From CALMKX01 sp036274895 (GTDB taxonomy: Bacteria > Acidobacteriota > Thermoanaerobaculia > Multivoradales > SZUA-115), in the NCBI GenBank assembly GCA_036274895.1, contig DASUEU010000040.1:60035-124034 (forward strand): a DNA stretch of 64,000 nucleotides, written 5' to 3'. Each line of letters starts with the position of its first letter. The first letter of the stretch is position 1. The translations under genes and the position numbers were made by a program. The notes under the pieces are model-generated. The model saw nothing but the letters and a program-made list of their open reading frames with translations. It did no database searches and was not told the DNA's origin. Of this stretch, positions 37,193 through 46,168 are shown piece after piece.

Positions 37193-38107
37193 TCAGCTCT
37201 CCAGCACCGGCAGCTCGACCACGAAACGGGTGCCCGGGCGGCCGTCCTGGGAGTAGGCGCGCACGCTACCCTTGAGTTCCCGCACCAGGCCCCAGACGAT
37301 CGACAGGCCGAGGCCGGTGCCCTTGCGCCGTCCGGAGATCTCGCGGCCGATCTGGTAGAAGCGGTCGAAGATCTTGCGCAGCTCGGCCTTGGGGATGCCG
37401 ATGCCGTCGTCCTCGACCTCGATGGTCACCTTGCCGAGCTGGTCGGCGAGGCGGCAGCGCACCTCGCCGCCGCGGCTGGAGAAGCGCACGGCGTTGTCGA
37501 TCAGGTTGCCGAGGATGCGTTCGAGAGCGTCCTCGGAGGCGCGCACCACGGCCTGCGTCTCGCCCGAGGTGATCAGGCGCACGCCCTGGCTCTCGGCGCG
37601 ACTCCTGGCCCGCGGTAAGTAGCGGGCGAAGAACTCCCCGAGCGCCACCGGCTCGAGGCGCAGGGCCCGCTGCCGGGCCGAGAGGCGGCTGCTCTCGAGT
37701 ACGTTGTCGACCAGGTTCGACATGCGCTCGACCTCGCCCAGGATGAAAGCCACGGAGCGTCGCCGTTGTTCCTCGGAAAGACCAGGCTGCTCGAGGGTCT
37801 GGGCGTGGAGCTGGATGCCGGCCAAAGGGGAGCGCATCTCGTGGGTGACGTGGGCGAGGAACTCGTCCTGCTTGAGGGCGGTGCGGCGGGCGGCCAGGGC
37901 TTGGGCAAGCTGGTAGGTGAGGCCGCCGATGAGCAGCGCGAGGAGGGTACAGCCGCCGATCAGCAAGGGCCAGTGGATGCCGCCCTGCGCCCCCGGGGCG
38001 CCGCGCTGCCGCACCGCGTAAACCACCCACAGCACCAGGATGCCGATGCTCGCCGCGAGCGACAGCACGTAGGTCACGACCATGCGCAGGGATCGGCGTC
38101 TGGACAT
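37193..38107 (-). CDS. Membrane sensor histidine kinase
   Basis: 304 residues. Two membrane helices (about 10-32 and 47-68) enclose only a short periplasmic loop, so it probably senses a membrane or cytoplasmic signal. The HisKA site is H89 in HVTHEMRSPLAG; the ATPase domain has LIDNAVRFS (N box), DDGIGIPK (G1) and GTGLGLSIV (G2). It partners the OmpR-type regulator just downstream. It is divergent from the gene at 38167, a possible target. Confidence 0.93.
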   Translation of the reverse strand: MSRRRSLRMVVTYVLSLAASIGILVLWVVYAVRQRGAPGAQGGIHWPLLIGGCTLLALLIGGLTYQLAQALAARRTALKQDEFLAHVTHEMRSPLAGIQLHAQTLEQPGLSEEQRRRSVAFILGEVERMSNLVDNVLESSRLSARQRALRLEPVALGEFFARYLPRARSRAESQGVRLITSGETQAVVRASEDALERILGNLIDNAVRFSSRGGEVRCRLADQLGKVTIEVEDDGIGIPKAELRKIFDRFYQIGREISGRRKGTGLGLSIVWGLVRELKGSVRAYSQDGRPGTRFVVELPVLES

Positions 38108-38166
38108 CGGCGGCGGGATTCCCTTTCGGCCGGAGATTAGCCGATCTCGGGCTCCGCGCGGGGGGT

Positions 38167-39228
38167 ATGATCCCTGGCCTCATGCCGCGGTTTCGCTCCC
38201 CCCTCGCCTGGCTGCTGGTGCTCGCCGCCGTGCTGGCGGCGGCGCTGGTGTCGCGGACCTTGCGCGCCGAGCGCGCCGGCCCGGCCACGGGCGAGGCGGC
38301 GTGGATCTGGTCCCTGGACTCGCCGCGCCTGGTCGAGCCGGCGGTCTTCCGCCTGGTCGAGGAGGTCGAGCTCGACCGCGCGCCCTCCAGCGCGACCCTG
38401 AGCGTGCTCGGGGACGAACAGTACCTGCTCTACCTCAACGGCTTCCGCGTCGGGGGCAACAGCTACCGGCCGGGCGCCCTCCTCGACGTCTACGACGTGG
38501 CGGAGTTGCTCGTCCCGGGCCTCAACCGGCTGGTTGCGGAGGTGCGCAGCCCGCGCGGAGTAGGCGGCTTGCTGGCGAACCTGGTGGTGGACGGCCGGGT
38601 GGTGGCCGTCAGCGGCGACGGCTGGCGGGTCTACCGCGATCCTTCGCCCGCCATCCTCACGGGCGGCCCCCTGCCCGGCGCGGGGGAGCCGGTTCGCCTT
38701 TGGGGCCGGCCTCCCCTCGGCCGCTGGGGCCGCCCCCGGCCGGGTCCCGAGCGGCCCATCTGGCCGCCGCCGGCGACGCTGCGCAGTGAGCTGCCGGGGG
38801 CGTTGATCGCCCCGCCGGCGGAAGTGCTGGCGGGCCTCAAGGTGCGGCCGGAGACGGTCCACCTCTTCGACTGGGGACGCAGCCTGACCGGCCTGCTCTC
38901 CTTGCGCCTCGATCAGCCGGGGGAGCGGCCCGCCCTCTATTTCGTCGGCGCGGAGCCGCCCCGGCCCGCCGAGCGCCCGGCGGACGGCCTGGTCCTCACC
39001 CCCGCCGGCGCCCACACCTGGAGCGATGCCCGGCTGCGCCGGTTCCGCTACGTCCTGGTGCTCGCCCAAGGGGGCGTGGAGGCCGTGGTGGAGGAGGCGC
39101 CGGCCGACCTCGCGGCCCGCCTGCTGCCGTCGGATCTCGAGCCCGAGGGCCTGCTCGGCCTCACCCCCCCGCCCCGCCTGTCACCGATGGAAGCTGCCGT
39201 GCGGCGGCAGCTCGGGCCGGCGCTCTAG
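38167..39228 (+). CDS. Membrane-anchored beta-sandwich protein, unknown function
   Basis: 353 residues with a signal-anchor (about 12-30). Residues 45-160 resemble the N-terminal galactose-binding-like domain of glycoside hydrolases such as rhamnosidases (LNGFRVGGNSYRPGALLDVY, a pattern of turns and strands). The rest is Pro/Arg-rich with a second beta-rich region near 230-300. No catalytic motif is seen. It is divergent from the two-component system. The start may also be the ATG 15 bp downstream. Confidence 0.6.
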   Translation: MIPGLMPRFRSPLAWLLVLAAVLAAALVSRTLRAERAGPATGEAAWIWSLDSPRLVEPAVFRLVEEVELDRAPSSATLSVLGDEQYLLYLNGFRVGGNSYRPGALLDVYDVAELLVPGLNRLVAEVRSPRGVGGLLANLVVDGRVVAVSGDGWRVYRDPSPAILTGGPLPGAGEPVRLWGRPPLGRWGRPRPGPERPIWPPPATLRSELPGALIAPPAEVLAGLKVRPETVHLFDWGRSLTGLLSLRLDQPGERPALYFVGAEPPRPAERPADGLVLTPAGAHTWSDARLRRFRYVLVLAQGGVEAVVEEAPADLAARLLPSDLEPEGLLGLTPPPRLSPMEAAVRRQLGPAL

Positions 39229-39298
39229 AGACCTCGCTGTCACGCTCGCCCTCTCCTCGGATTCAGACTAGAGTAGGCCAGGAGTCCAAAGAGAGCGC

Positions 39299-40489
39299 AT
39301 GTCGGATTCAACACCTCGACACGGTTTTCGAGAGTGGGCGAGAGCCCCTCTCGAGTATCCAGTCCGCCTGTACTTCGGCGAGGCGGAGGTGGTCGAGGCG
39401 CGGACCATCAACCTGTCGGCGGGCGGCTTCTTCGTACCCATGCGGCCGGTCAAGCCGGTCGGCACCCTGCTGCGCTTCGAGCTGGAGCTGCCCGACCAGG
39501 TCGCGGTCGCGGGCTTCGGCGAGGTGGTCTGGCTGCGGGTACGGGCCGAGAGCGGCCACCGTCCCGCCGGGCTGGGCGTGCGCTATCGCTATCTGGAGGA
39601 CCCGGCGCGGGAGGCGATCCGCAGCGTCGTCGCCCGGCGAGAAGCCGAAGAGGCGAAGTTCGCCGCTACCCCCTCGCCGGCATCGGCTTCGGTCCCGGGT
39701 GCCGAGAGCGAGGATGAGACCGTCCTCCTGAGCGCGCGCCCGCACTATGCCGCGGACCCGGCACCGGCGGGTGCCGAGGGCCCGGCGCAGGGGGAGGTGG
39801 TGCCCGCGGCAGCGAGCTCCACGCTGTTCGAGACGGCGGCCCGGCTCCAGGAGGCGAGCCATGACCCCCGGCGCAAGCAGCGCCTGGGCTGGCTCCTGGG
39901 CGGCCTCGCCGCGGTGCTGGCCCTGGCCCTGGGCGTTTCCTGGCTGGTCGCCGTGGGTTTCGGGGGCTCCGAGCCGCCGGCCCTGGCAAAGCCCGCCGTC
40001 CGCAAGCCCCGCAAGGCGAAGCCGGCGCCGCCTGCCGCCGCGACTGCGGCTCCGGCCGCTGCCGCGGCGACCGGAGAGGCTCCGCCAGCCGAGCCCGCGC
40101 CGGCCTCACCACAGATCGACCTCGGCCCCCCCTTCACGCGGGTCCTCGGCCTTTCGGCCCAGAGCGGTCCGGACGCGACGACCTTGCGCATCGAGCTCGA
40201 TGGCGTGCCCGAGTCGGCGCGCATCCTCTCGACCCCGATCGGCAGCGGCTCCCCCCGCCACCTGCTGCGCCTGCTCGGCGTGCGCGAGGCCGTGGAGCCG
40301 GCGGTGCTGATGGTCGGCAGCAACGAGATCCGGCGCGTCAGGAGCGGGCTGCACGGCCGCCCGGACGGTTCCGAGCTCCACCTGGTGATCGACCTCGCCG
40401 GCGGCCGGGTTCGGCTGGACTCCCTTTCGGCCGAGGGTCGCGGCCTGGTGCTGCGCTTCGTCGAAGCGGCGGCTCAGGAGCGGCGGTAG
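39299..40489 (+). CDS. PilZ-transmembrane-AMIN domain protein
   Basis: 396 residues in three parts. An N-terminal PilZ domain (about 10-110) has R11-x3-R15 and the NLSAGGFF motif, the two c-di-GMP-binding sites. A linker and a membrane helix (about 198-222) are followed by an Ala/Pro-rich stretch and a C-terminal domain (about 278-396; TRVLGLSAQS...LRIELDG, HLVIDLAGG) that resembles the AMIN domain found in peptidoglycan-targeted and secretin-linked proteins. This suggests a link from cytoplasmic c-di-GMP to an envelope machine. The last 16 bp overlap the convergent gene. Confidence 0.72.
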   Translation: MSDSTPRHGFREWARAPLEYPVRLYFGEAEVVEARTINLSAGGFFVPMRPVKPVGTLLRFELELPDQVAVAGFGEVVWLRVRAESGHRPAGLGVRYRYLEDPAREAIRSVVARREAEEAKFAATPSPASASVPGAESEDETVLLSARPHYAADPAPAGAEGPAQGEVVPAAASSTLFETAARLQEASHDPRRKQRLGWLLGGLAAVLALALGVSWLVAVGFGGSEPPALAKPAVRKPRKAKPAPPAAATAAPAAAAATGEAPPAEPAPASPQIDLGPPFTRVLGLSAQSGPDATTLRIELDGVPESARILSTPIGSGSPRHLLRLLGVREAVEPAVLMVGSNEIRRVRSGLHGRPDGSELHLVIDLAGGRVRLDSLSAEGRGLVLRFVEAAAQERR

Positions 40490-41496
40490 AGCACGAAGTC
40501 GGGGGCCTCGGCGAGCAGGTCGCGGGCCTCGCCGGGCGGGAAGTGCTCGAGGGCCCGGCGCGCCGTCTCGGCGTGGCGGTGGGCGATCTCCTCCACCTGC
40601 GCCAGGGTGCCCTCGCGCCGGACCAGCTCCAGGATCTCCGCCGCCGCGGTGCGCTCGAAAGAGCGGTCCTCGAGCACCCGTGTCACCGCCAGGCGCTCGG
40701 TCGGCGAGCCCCGCTCGAGGGCGAGCAGCAGGGGCAGGGTGAGCTTGCCCTCCTTCAAGTCCGAGAGCACGGGCTTGCCCAGCTCTTCCTCGCGAGCCGT
40801 GAAGTCGAGCAGGTCGTCGACCAGCTGGAAGCACAGGCCGAGCTGGCGGCCGTAGTGCTCGAGGGCCGCGCCGGCCTCCGGCCGCGCCGGGGGAATCAGC
40901 GCCGGGATCGAGCACGAGGCGGCGAAGAGGGCCGCGGTCTTGCGCTCGATGATGTCGAAGTACTCCGGCACTCCGAGGTCCGGCGCGCCCAGCCGGGCGA
41001 GCACCAGCAGCTCCCCCTCGGTCATCCGTAGCGTGGCGCGGCAGAGGCGGCGGATCACCTCCACCCGACCGTGGGAGAGGGCGAGGTCCATGGCCGTGGT
41101 GTAGAGCCAGTCGCCCAGCAGCACGGTCTGGTGGTTGCCCCAGAGCTCGTGGATGGCCGGCCGGCCGCGGCGGGTGGGGGCGGAGTCGATGATGTCGTCG
41201 TGGATCAGAGTGGCGGCATGGATCAGCTCGACCACCGCGGCGTAGGTGACCTCTTCTTCGCCGTCGTGGCCGAGCAGGTGGGCGGCGAGCAGAAGCAGAG
41301 CCGGCCGCACCCGCTTGCCCCCGCCCTCACCGATGTAGCGCCCGGCGTCGGCGATGAACGGCACGTCCGAGCCGAGGTGGCGGCGGAAGACCTCCTCGGT
41401 GGCGGCCAGCCGAGGCCCCACCAGGCCCAGCACGCGCTGGAAGGAGGCCGCGGCGTCGGGGGCGGGGCTGGTGGCGAGGGAAGTGGGCTCGGTCAC
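40474..41496 (-). CDS. Polyprenyl diphosphate synthase (octaprenyl/nonaprenyl type)
   Basis: 340 residues. The first Asp-rich motif is in LIHDDIIDSAPTRRG and the second in QLVDDLLDF, with GGKRVRPALLLLA near the N-terminus and KTAALFAAS between them, all standard for long-chain trans-prenyl synthases. It makes the side chain of a respiratory quinone or a related polyprenyl. A small residue precedes the first motif, which fits a long product. It has its own frame on the minus strand, and a secreted-protein gene lies upstream with a 10-bp gap. Confidence 0.9.
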   Translation of the reverse strand: MTEPTSLATSPAPDAAASFQRVLGLVGPRLAATEEVFRRHLGSDVPFIADAGRYIGEGGGKRVRPALLLLAAHLLGHDGEEEVTYAAVVELIHAATLIHDDIIDSAPTRRGRPAIHELWGNHQTVLLGDWLYTTAMDLALSHGRVEVIRRLCRATLRMTEGELLVLARLGAPDLGVPEYFDIIERKTAALFAASCSIPALIPPARPEAGAALEHYGRQLGLCFQLVDDLLDFTAREEELGKPVLSDLKEGKLTLPLLLALERGSPTERLAVTRVLEDRSFERTAAAEILELVRREGTLAQVEEIAHRHAETARRALEHFPPGEARDLLAEAPDFVLYRRS

Positions 41497-41506
41497 GAGC
41501 GGCGTC

Positions 41507-42172
41507 TCATAGCTCTTTCACCGGCTTGAAGGGCTCGACCTCGACCAGGCGGCCGTCACGGAAGCGGTAGACCTTGCCGAGCTCGAAGTACCACCAGGCC
41601 ACCTCTACGTGGTCCGGGTGTTCGAGGCGCTCCACCTTGTCCGGCTCGCCGGCCTCGCCGTGAACTCGCCGCTGGTCCTCGCTGGCGATCGAGGCCAGGA
41701 AGGCCTGGAGGTTGCGCACGAAGTCGGCGTCGGCGATCACGATCGCGGCCACTACCGGGTTGCCGCGCCGGGCCTTTTGCGAGACGTCGAGGCGCTCGAG
41801 CACGCGCAGGCGGTCGCCGTCGGGCTTCTTGACCACCATCCCTGCGGCCAGCTCGAAGGAGTTGTAGTAGCCGTTCCAGGTCCACTCGAAGCTGTACTCG
41901 CCCTGCTCGTTGGTGACCGTGGTGAGCCGCAGGAGGTCTTTCTTGGTGCGGCGGAAGCTGAGCACGTCGAAGGTGTCACGGGCGATCTCGAGGGCCACCG
42001 TCACCTGTGCCAGGGGCTGGCCTTCTCGGTCGGTGACGAAGCCGGTGAAGCGCAGGCGCTCGCCGTCGTCGTGGCGGCTGCGGGCGGCGGCGGCCGGTGC
42101 GGCGAGGGCGAGGGTGGCCACCAAGAGGGCCAGAGCCCCGCGCCGGAGGGGGGCTGGGATTGAGTGCATCAT
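41507..42172 (-). CDS. Exported protein with carboxypeptidase-regulatory-like domain
   Basis: 221 residues from ATG 42172 (GGAGCG is 5 bp upstream; a GTG 12 bp further would also be possible). A signal peptide ends near PAAAARS (about 30). Residues 42-115 read as a carboxypeptidase-regulatory or Ig-like fold (FTGFVTDREGQPLAQVTVAL, TTVTNEQGEYSF), a common module of extracellular and outer-membrane proteins. The remaining half is not recognised. A perfect -10 TATAAT lies 24 bp before the start. It is upstream of the polyprenyl synthase gene. Confidence 0.65.
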   Translation of the reverse strand: MMHSIPAPLRRGALALLVATLALAAPAAAARSRHDDGERLRFTGFVTDREGQPLAQVTVALEIARDTFDVLSFRRTKKDLLRLTTVTNEQGEYSFEWTWNGYYNSFELAAGMVVKKPDGDRLRVLERLDVSQKARRGNPVVAAIVIADADFVRNLQAFLASIASEDQRRVHGEAGEPDKVERLEHPDHVEVAWWYFELGKVYRFRDGRLVEVEPFKPVKEL

Positions 42173-42195
42173 CGAGCGCTCCACGGACGGCCGGG

Positions 42196-42201
42196 ATTAT
42201 A
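42196..42201 (-). promoter_or_regulatory. TATAAT -10 element upstream of the exported-protein gene
   Basis: On the minus strand a perfect TATAAT occupies 42201-42196, 24 bp before the ATG at 42172. The -35 position (42224-42219) is only GTGGTC, so it may need an activator. Confidence 0.4.
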
Positions 42202-42236
42202 GCGAAGGGGTCCGTCGGGACCACGCTCGGGAAGGG

Positions 42237-42260
42237 CGGGCCGGCCCCGGGGCCGACCCG
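42237..42260. terminator. G+C-rich palindrome downstream of the secreted-protein gene
   Basis: Bases 42237-42248 and 42249-42260 are mutually inverted at 11 of 12 positions with no loop. It begins 11 bp after the stop of the gene at 42272 and ahead of the next promoter, so it could act as a terminator, although no T-tract follows. Confidence 0.4.
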
Positions 42261-42271
42261 CGAAGGTGTGG

Positions 42272-42988
42272 CTAGCGTTCCTTGGTGCAGCGGCCCTGGG
42301 CGATCATGTCGGCGATGAAGTAGCCGTGGCGGGCCGGCAGAGTGAGCGCCTTGGCCCGCAGGACCTCGGTGCAGTCCTCGGTCTCGCTCATGCCCGGCCG
42401 CCAAGCGGCAGCGCCCGAGGGGTCGAAGGACCAGGGGGTGCCGGCGGTGGTGTCCGGCAGGTCGAAGGTGTAGAAGAGATTTCCGAGGAAGGCGCCGCTA
42501 TTGGCGTTGTAGCCCGAGAACACGACCCGGACCGAGATGTTGGCGTTGAAGGTGCCGCCCTGCTCGGAAGTCTGGCGGATGACCATCTTGGTGATCGGCT
42601 GGTCGTCGGTGTTCTTGACCTCCCAGACCAGCGGGCCGCAAGGAGTGTCCTGCACGTCGGTGCTCTTGAAGTGCAGGGCGCGCACCATGACCTGCGTCTG
42701 GGCCACACCGTTGACGAAGTTGGCGTCCTTCAGGCGCTGGATGATGGTGTCGGCGTCACCGGTCACCGGCACTCCGCCGAGGCGGACCACGTGATCCCAG
42801 TCGTCCGAGGCCGGGGCGCCGCACAGCGACTCGACCTCGCCGCCCGGGAAGGTGAAGAAGGTGGAGCCGTTGTGCTCGGTGCGCCAGAAGTCGGGACCGG
42901 CGGGGATGTCGGCGGCCATCGCGGGCAGGGCGAGCAGGGCGAGGGCGGCGAGGCTGAGGGTCGTCCTACGGAAAGAAGCGCAGTCCAT
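42272..42988 (-). CDS. Secreted protein of unknown function
   Basis: 238 residues from ATG 42988. The signal peptide runs to about ALPAMAAD (residue 26). The mature protein is beta-rich with conserved-looking aromatic and Cys residues (VESLCGAP; QDTPCGPLVWEVKN; TEDCTEVL; QGRCTKE), four cysteines that may form two disulfides. I recognise no family. The RND exporter gene ends 104 bp upstream in the same direction, so the two may be cotranscribed. Confidence 0.6.
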   Translation of the reverse strand: MDCASFRRTTLSLAALALLALPAMAADIPAGPDFWRTEHNGSTFFTFPGGEVESLCGAPASDDWDHVVRLGGVPVTGDADTIIQRLKDANFVNGVAQTQVMVRALHFKSTDVQDTPCGPLVWEVKNTDDQPITKMVIRQTSEQGGTFNANISVRVVFSGYNANSGAFLGNLFYTFDLPDTTAGTPWSFDPSGAAAWRPGMSETEDCTEVLRAKALTLPARHGYFIADMIAQGRCTKER

Positions 42989-43092
42989 GATCGTGCTCTC
43001 CACTCGTTGTGAGCTTCGTTGGTGTGAGTCGTTCGGGAGCTCCGGCGGGAGAATCCCCTTCTCGGGCGGTCCGCGCGCCAGGCCGGCGTGGC

Positions 43093-45453
43093 TCAAGGGG
43101 CTTGCTCCAGGGCGATCGTGACGGTCGCCGGCGCGCTCGCACGGGCCCGGCGGCGGAGCAAGTCGAGCAAGGCGCCGAGGCCGGCCAGGGTCACCAGGCA
43201 GGTGCTGACCAGGGCCACGGCGACCAGCAGGCCGAGCGAGCGGTTGGCCGGCACCTCCGAGAAGACCAGCAGCCCGAAGCCCAGGGCGATGGCCAGGGCG
43301 TCGACGGCGATGCCCGGGCCGGCGCGGCGCAGGGCCGCCGTCAAGGGGTCGGCTACCCCGTCCCGGGCCAGGACCCGGAAGCGCTCAATCAGGTGGATGG
43401 CGTAGTCGACGCCGATGCCCAGGGTGATGGCGCAGAACATCGAGGTCGCCACCCCCAGCGGCACGCCCAGCCAACCCATCAGGCCGAAGGTCCAGACCAC
43501 GGCCAGGGCCGTGGGCACCACCGCCACCAATCCCCAGGCCAGGGAACGGAAGACCCACACGGTGATCGCCCCCGTGCCGAGCACGGCGAGCAGGATCGAC
43601 AGCACCTGGGTGCGCACGATCGCCGCGATCAGGGCCTGCGACACGGCGACGTCTCCGCCCAGCTCGACCCTGCCCCCGACGGGGGCCAGGATCTCCTTCT
43701 CGAGCCCGCGCAGGTTGGCGATCAGGGCCCGCGTGCGGCGGAAGTCGGCGCCCTCGAGCAGCAGGGTGACCACGGTGCGCCGGTACTCCTGGTCGACCAG
43801 CTCGAGGCGCCGTGCCTCGCCACGGGTGGTGCCGATGCGGCGGATGTGGAGGTAGATCCAGCCCGGGTCGTCGATCAGGGCGCGGCGCTCGGGGTGCCGT
43901 CCGTCCCACAGGAAGGCGGTGGTGGCGAGCTGGCTGGCGAGGCCCTGGACGCCGCCCACGCCGGGCTGGCGGGCGAGACCGGCCTCGAAGCGGCCGAGGG
44001 CCTCGATCAGCTTGCCCGAGAGCAGGGGGCCGGAGGCGGCCGGGATCACCGGTACCTCTGCGGCGGGTAGGTCGAAGGTGACCTCGGCGCGCAGCACGTG
44101 GGTGCCAGCGAAGAGGCGATCCACCCTCTCGGTGGCCAGGCGTAGCTCGCTGCCCGGCGCGAAGTTGTCGACCCAGCTGTCCTGGACCGTGAGCCGTGGC
44201 AGCCCGAGGACGAGGACCGCCGTGGCGACGGCGACGGCCGGCAGGGCCCGGCGGGGAGCGCGTCCGAGGGCGGTGAGCGCCGCTTCCAGCCGGGTGGCGA
44301 GGGGTCCGGCCACCCGGCGCGGCAGCCGTGGGCCGGCCAGAGCCATCAGGGCGGGCGTCACCGTCAGTGCCCACAGCAGGCAAAACAGGACCCCGGCGGT
44401 GCAGAAGAGCCCGAAGGTCGCCACCGGCCGCAGCGCGGAGGTGGCGAAGGAGAGGAAGCCGACCGCGGTGGTCAGCGAGGTGAGGATCACCGGCCGCGCC
44501 AGCTCGGTGAGGGTGGCCTCCAGAGCGGCGGCGGGCGCCAGCTCGCCGAGCTTCTGGCGGAAGGCCGAGAGCAGGTGCACCTCGTCGGCGAGGCCGATGG
44601 TGGTCAAGATCACCGGAATCACCGCCGTCGGCAGGTAGATCGGCTCGCCGCACCAGCCGATCAGGCCGAAGGTCACGACCTGGGCCGCGGCGACCTTGGC
44701 GAGGCCGATGGCCACTGCCCACCGGCGCCCGCAGGCGAGCCAGAGCACGGCCGCGATGGCCAGGATCGACAGGGGCACGAGCAAGGCGAGGTCGGCCAGG
44801 AGGTGCTCGCCGAGCAGAGCCTCCGCCGCCGGGGCGCCGACCACTCGGAGGCGGTGGTGCGCGTCCGCGAAAGGAGCCACGGCCGCCTCGACCCGCCGGA
44901 GGAAGGCCACGCGGTCGCCGGCCACGGCCGCCGGCACGCCGACCACGATGGCCGCGGCCCGCCGGTCGTGCGCCACCAGGGTGCCGTCGAGGACGTCGAT
45001 GTCGCGCAGGTCCTCGAGCACCTCGGTCAGCCGCTCGGGGGTGTTGGGTGGCGGGTCGAGGATGGGGCGGAAGTGGTGGGAGCCGGGATAGAACCGAGGG
45101 CTCTTCTCGGTGGCGAGGCTCAGGACCTGGTCGGGGTCCACGCCCGGGAGGGAGAGCAGGGCGTGGGTGGCCCGGCCGAGGCGATCGAGGGTGTCCGGGT
45201 TGACGATGCCGTCCGGGTGGTCGGTCTCGAGCACCACCAGCAGGGGATCCGGCAGGCCGAAGCGCTGGCGGATGGCGTGGTCGGCGACGATCGCCGGATC
45301 GTCGGCAGGCACCAGGGCGCGGCCGTCGGTGTCGAGCTCCAGGCGCAGGAGCCCCGGGGCCGCCGCGGCGAGGGCCACCAACGCCAGCGCCAGCACCATG
45401 CGTGGCCGGGCGGCGCAAGCTCTGGCCAGACGGGTTCCCGATGTCGCGAGCAA
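43093..45453 (-). CDS. RND/MMPL-superfamily exporter
   Basis: 786 residues from a TTG at 45453, chosen because GGAGGAGG lies 7 bp upstream; the frame is open to an ATG at 45516. About 12 membrane helices are arranged as two repeats, each with one helix, a large periplasmic loop and five helices. The fourth-helix Asp pattern is visible in GLADEVHLLSAF and LGIGVDYAIHLIERF. This is the two-repeat type used for hopanoids, lipids or siderophore-like cargo; substrate unknown. It probably starts a unit with the secreted protein downstream. Confidence 0.83.
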   Translation of the reverse strand: MLATSGTRLARACAARPRMVLALALVALAAAAPGLLRLELDTDGRALVPADDPAIVADHAIRQRFGLPDPLLVVLETDHPDGIVNPDTLDRLGRATHALLSLPGVDPDQVLSLATEKSPRFYPGSHHFRPILDPPPNTPERLTEVLEDLRDIDVLDGTLVAHDRRAAAIVVGVPAAVAGDRVAFLRRVEAAVAPFADAHHRLRVVGAPAAEALLGEHLLADLALLVPLSILAIAAVLWLACGRRWAVAIGLAKVAAAQVVTFGLIGWCGEPIYLPTAVIPVILTTIGLADEVHLLSAFRQKLGELAPAAALEATLTELARPVILTSLTTAVGFLSFATSALRPVATFGLFCTAGVLFCLLWALTVTPALMALAGPRLPRRVAGPLATRLEAALTALGRAPRRALPAVAVATAVLVLGLPRLTVQDSWVDNFAPGSELRLATERVDRLFAGTHVLRAEVTFDLPAAEVPVIPAASGPLLSGKLIEALGRFEAGLARQPGVGGVQGLASQLATTAFLWDGRHPERRALIDDPGWIYLHIRRIGTTRGEARRLELVDQEYRRTVVTLLLEGADFRRTRALIANLRGLEKEILAPVGGRVELGGDVAVSQALIAAIVRTQVLSILLAVLGTGAITVWVFRSLAWGLVAVVPTALAVVWTFGLMGWLGVPLGVATSMFCAITLGIGVDYAIHLIERFRVLARDGVADPLTAALRRAGPGIAVDALAIALGFGLLVFSEVPANRSLGLLVAVALVSTCLVTLAGLGALLDLLRRRARASAPATVTIALEQAP

Positions 45454-45753
45454 GCGGCATCCTCCTCCCGAGGGGGTGATGGACCTCTTCGAGAAAAAGA
45501 GTGCAGAGAAATGCACCTATCGTGACTATTGATTATTCTGCTGTTAATGCCGAAGAGCAGAGAGAGGAGCTTGTGCGCGAGGGCGAGGGGTAGGCTGGGT
45601 TAGGCCCGACAGGGCCGTAACCCAGCTCTCCGTCGCCGCCGGGAGCTGGGTTACGCCGCAGACGGCTAACCCAGCCTACGAGCCAACCCCAGCCCACGGG
45701 CTGCGGTCCCTTCGCCTCTCTCGAAGTGGGAGAGGGGCAGGGTGAGGGGGGCC
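45454..45753. other. Intergenic region with A+T-rich promoter area and repeats
   Basis: 300 bp. The left part (45480-45560) is A+T-rich and contains GTGCA-GAGAAA-TGCAC (45501-45516), a candidate operator for the RND gene. The middle (45590-45679) is a nested palindrome, listed separately. The right part (about 45728-45747) repeats GGGAGAGGGG...GTGAGGG from the element at 12956-13021. No gene is supported. Confidence 0.45.
45590..45679. repeat. Nested palindromic element (90 bp)
   Basis: The outer arms GTAGGCTGGGTTAG (45590-45603) and CTAACCCAGCCTAC (45666-45679) are perfectly complementary. Inside, GTAACCCAGCTC (45617-45628) and GAGCTGGGTTAC (45643-45654) form a second perfect arm pair. All four arms contain AACCCAG or CTGGGTT. 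This looks like a folded, mobile-type repeat unit. Confidence 0.7.
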
Positions 45754-46161
45754 TCAGCGGCCCAGGTGGATCAGCAGGCGGCGGGGGCGGGGCTCTCGGC
45801 GGTGCTCCCAGAGGAAGATCCCCTGCCAGGTGCCGAGGGCGAGGTTCCCGTCGACGATGGGGATCGACAGGGAAGTGGCGGTCAGGGCCGCCTTGACGTG
45901 AGCCGGCATGTCGTCCGGCCCCTCGGCCATGTGGCGGAACAGCGGGTCCCCCTCGGGCACCAGGCGGTCGAGCCAGCGTTCGAGATCCGCGCGGGCCGTG
46001 GGATCGGCGTTCTCCTGGACGATCAGGCTCGCCGAGGTGTGCTGGAGGAAGAGGGTGCACAGCCCCTCTTCGAAGCCCGCGGCCGAGACCTGCTCGCAGA
46101 CCTCGCGAGTGATCTCGTGCAGGCCGGGGCCGGCCGAGGGCAGCAGCAGCGCGCGGATCAT
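45754..46161 (-). CDS. YjbQ-family protein (UPF0047)
   Basis: 135 residues, the family's normal length. The conserved segments EGLCTLFLQHTSASLIVQEN, DPTARADLERWLDRLVPEG and HMAEGPDDMPAHVKAAL, with GTWQGIFLWEHR at the end, are all present, including the His residues of the pocket. Members have been linked to a promiscuous thiamine-phosphate synthase activity, but the natural reaction is not settled. It lies 7 bp downstream of the LolA-like gene. Confidence 0.9.
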   Translation of the reverse strand: MIRALLLPSAGPGLHEITREVCEQVSAAGFEEGLCTLFLQHTSASLIVQENADPTARADLERWLDRLVPEGDPLFRHMAEGPDDMPAHVKAALTATSLSIPIVDGNLALGTWQGIFLWEHRREPRPRRLLIHLGR

Positions 46162-46168
46162 GGGCTCA

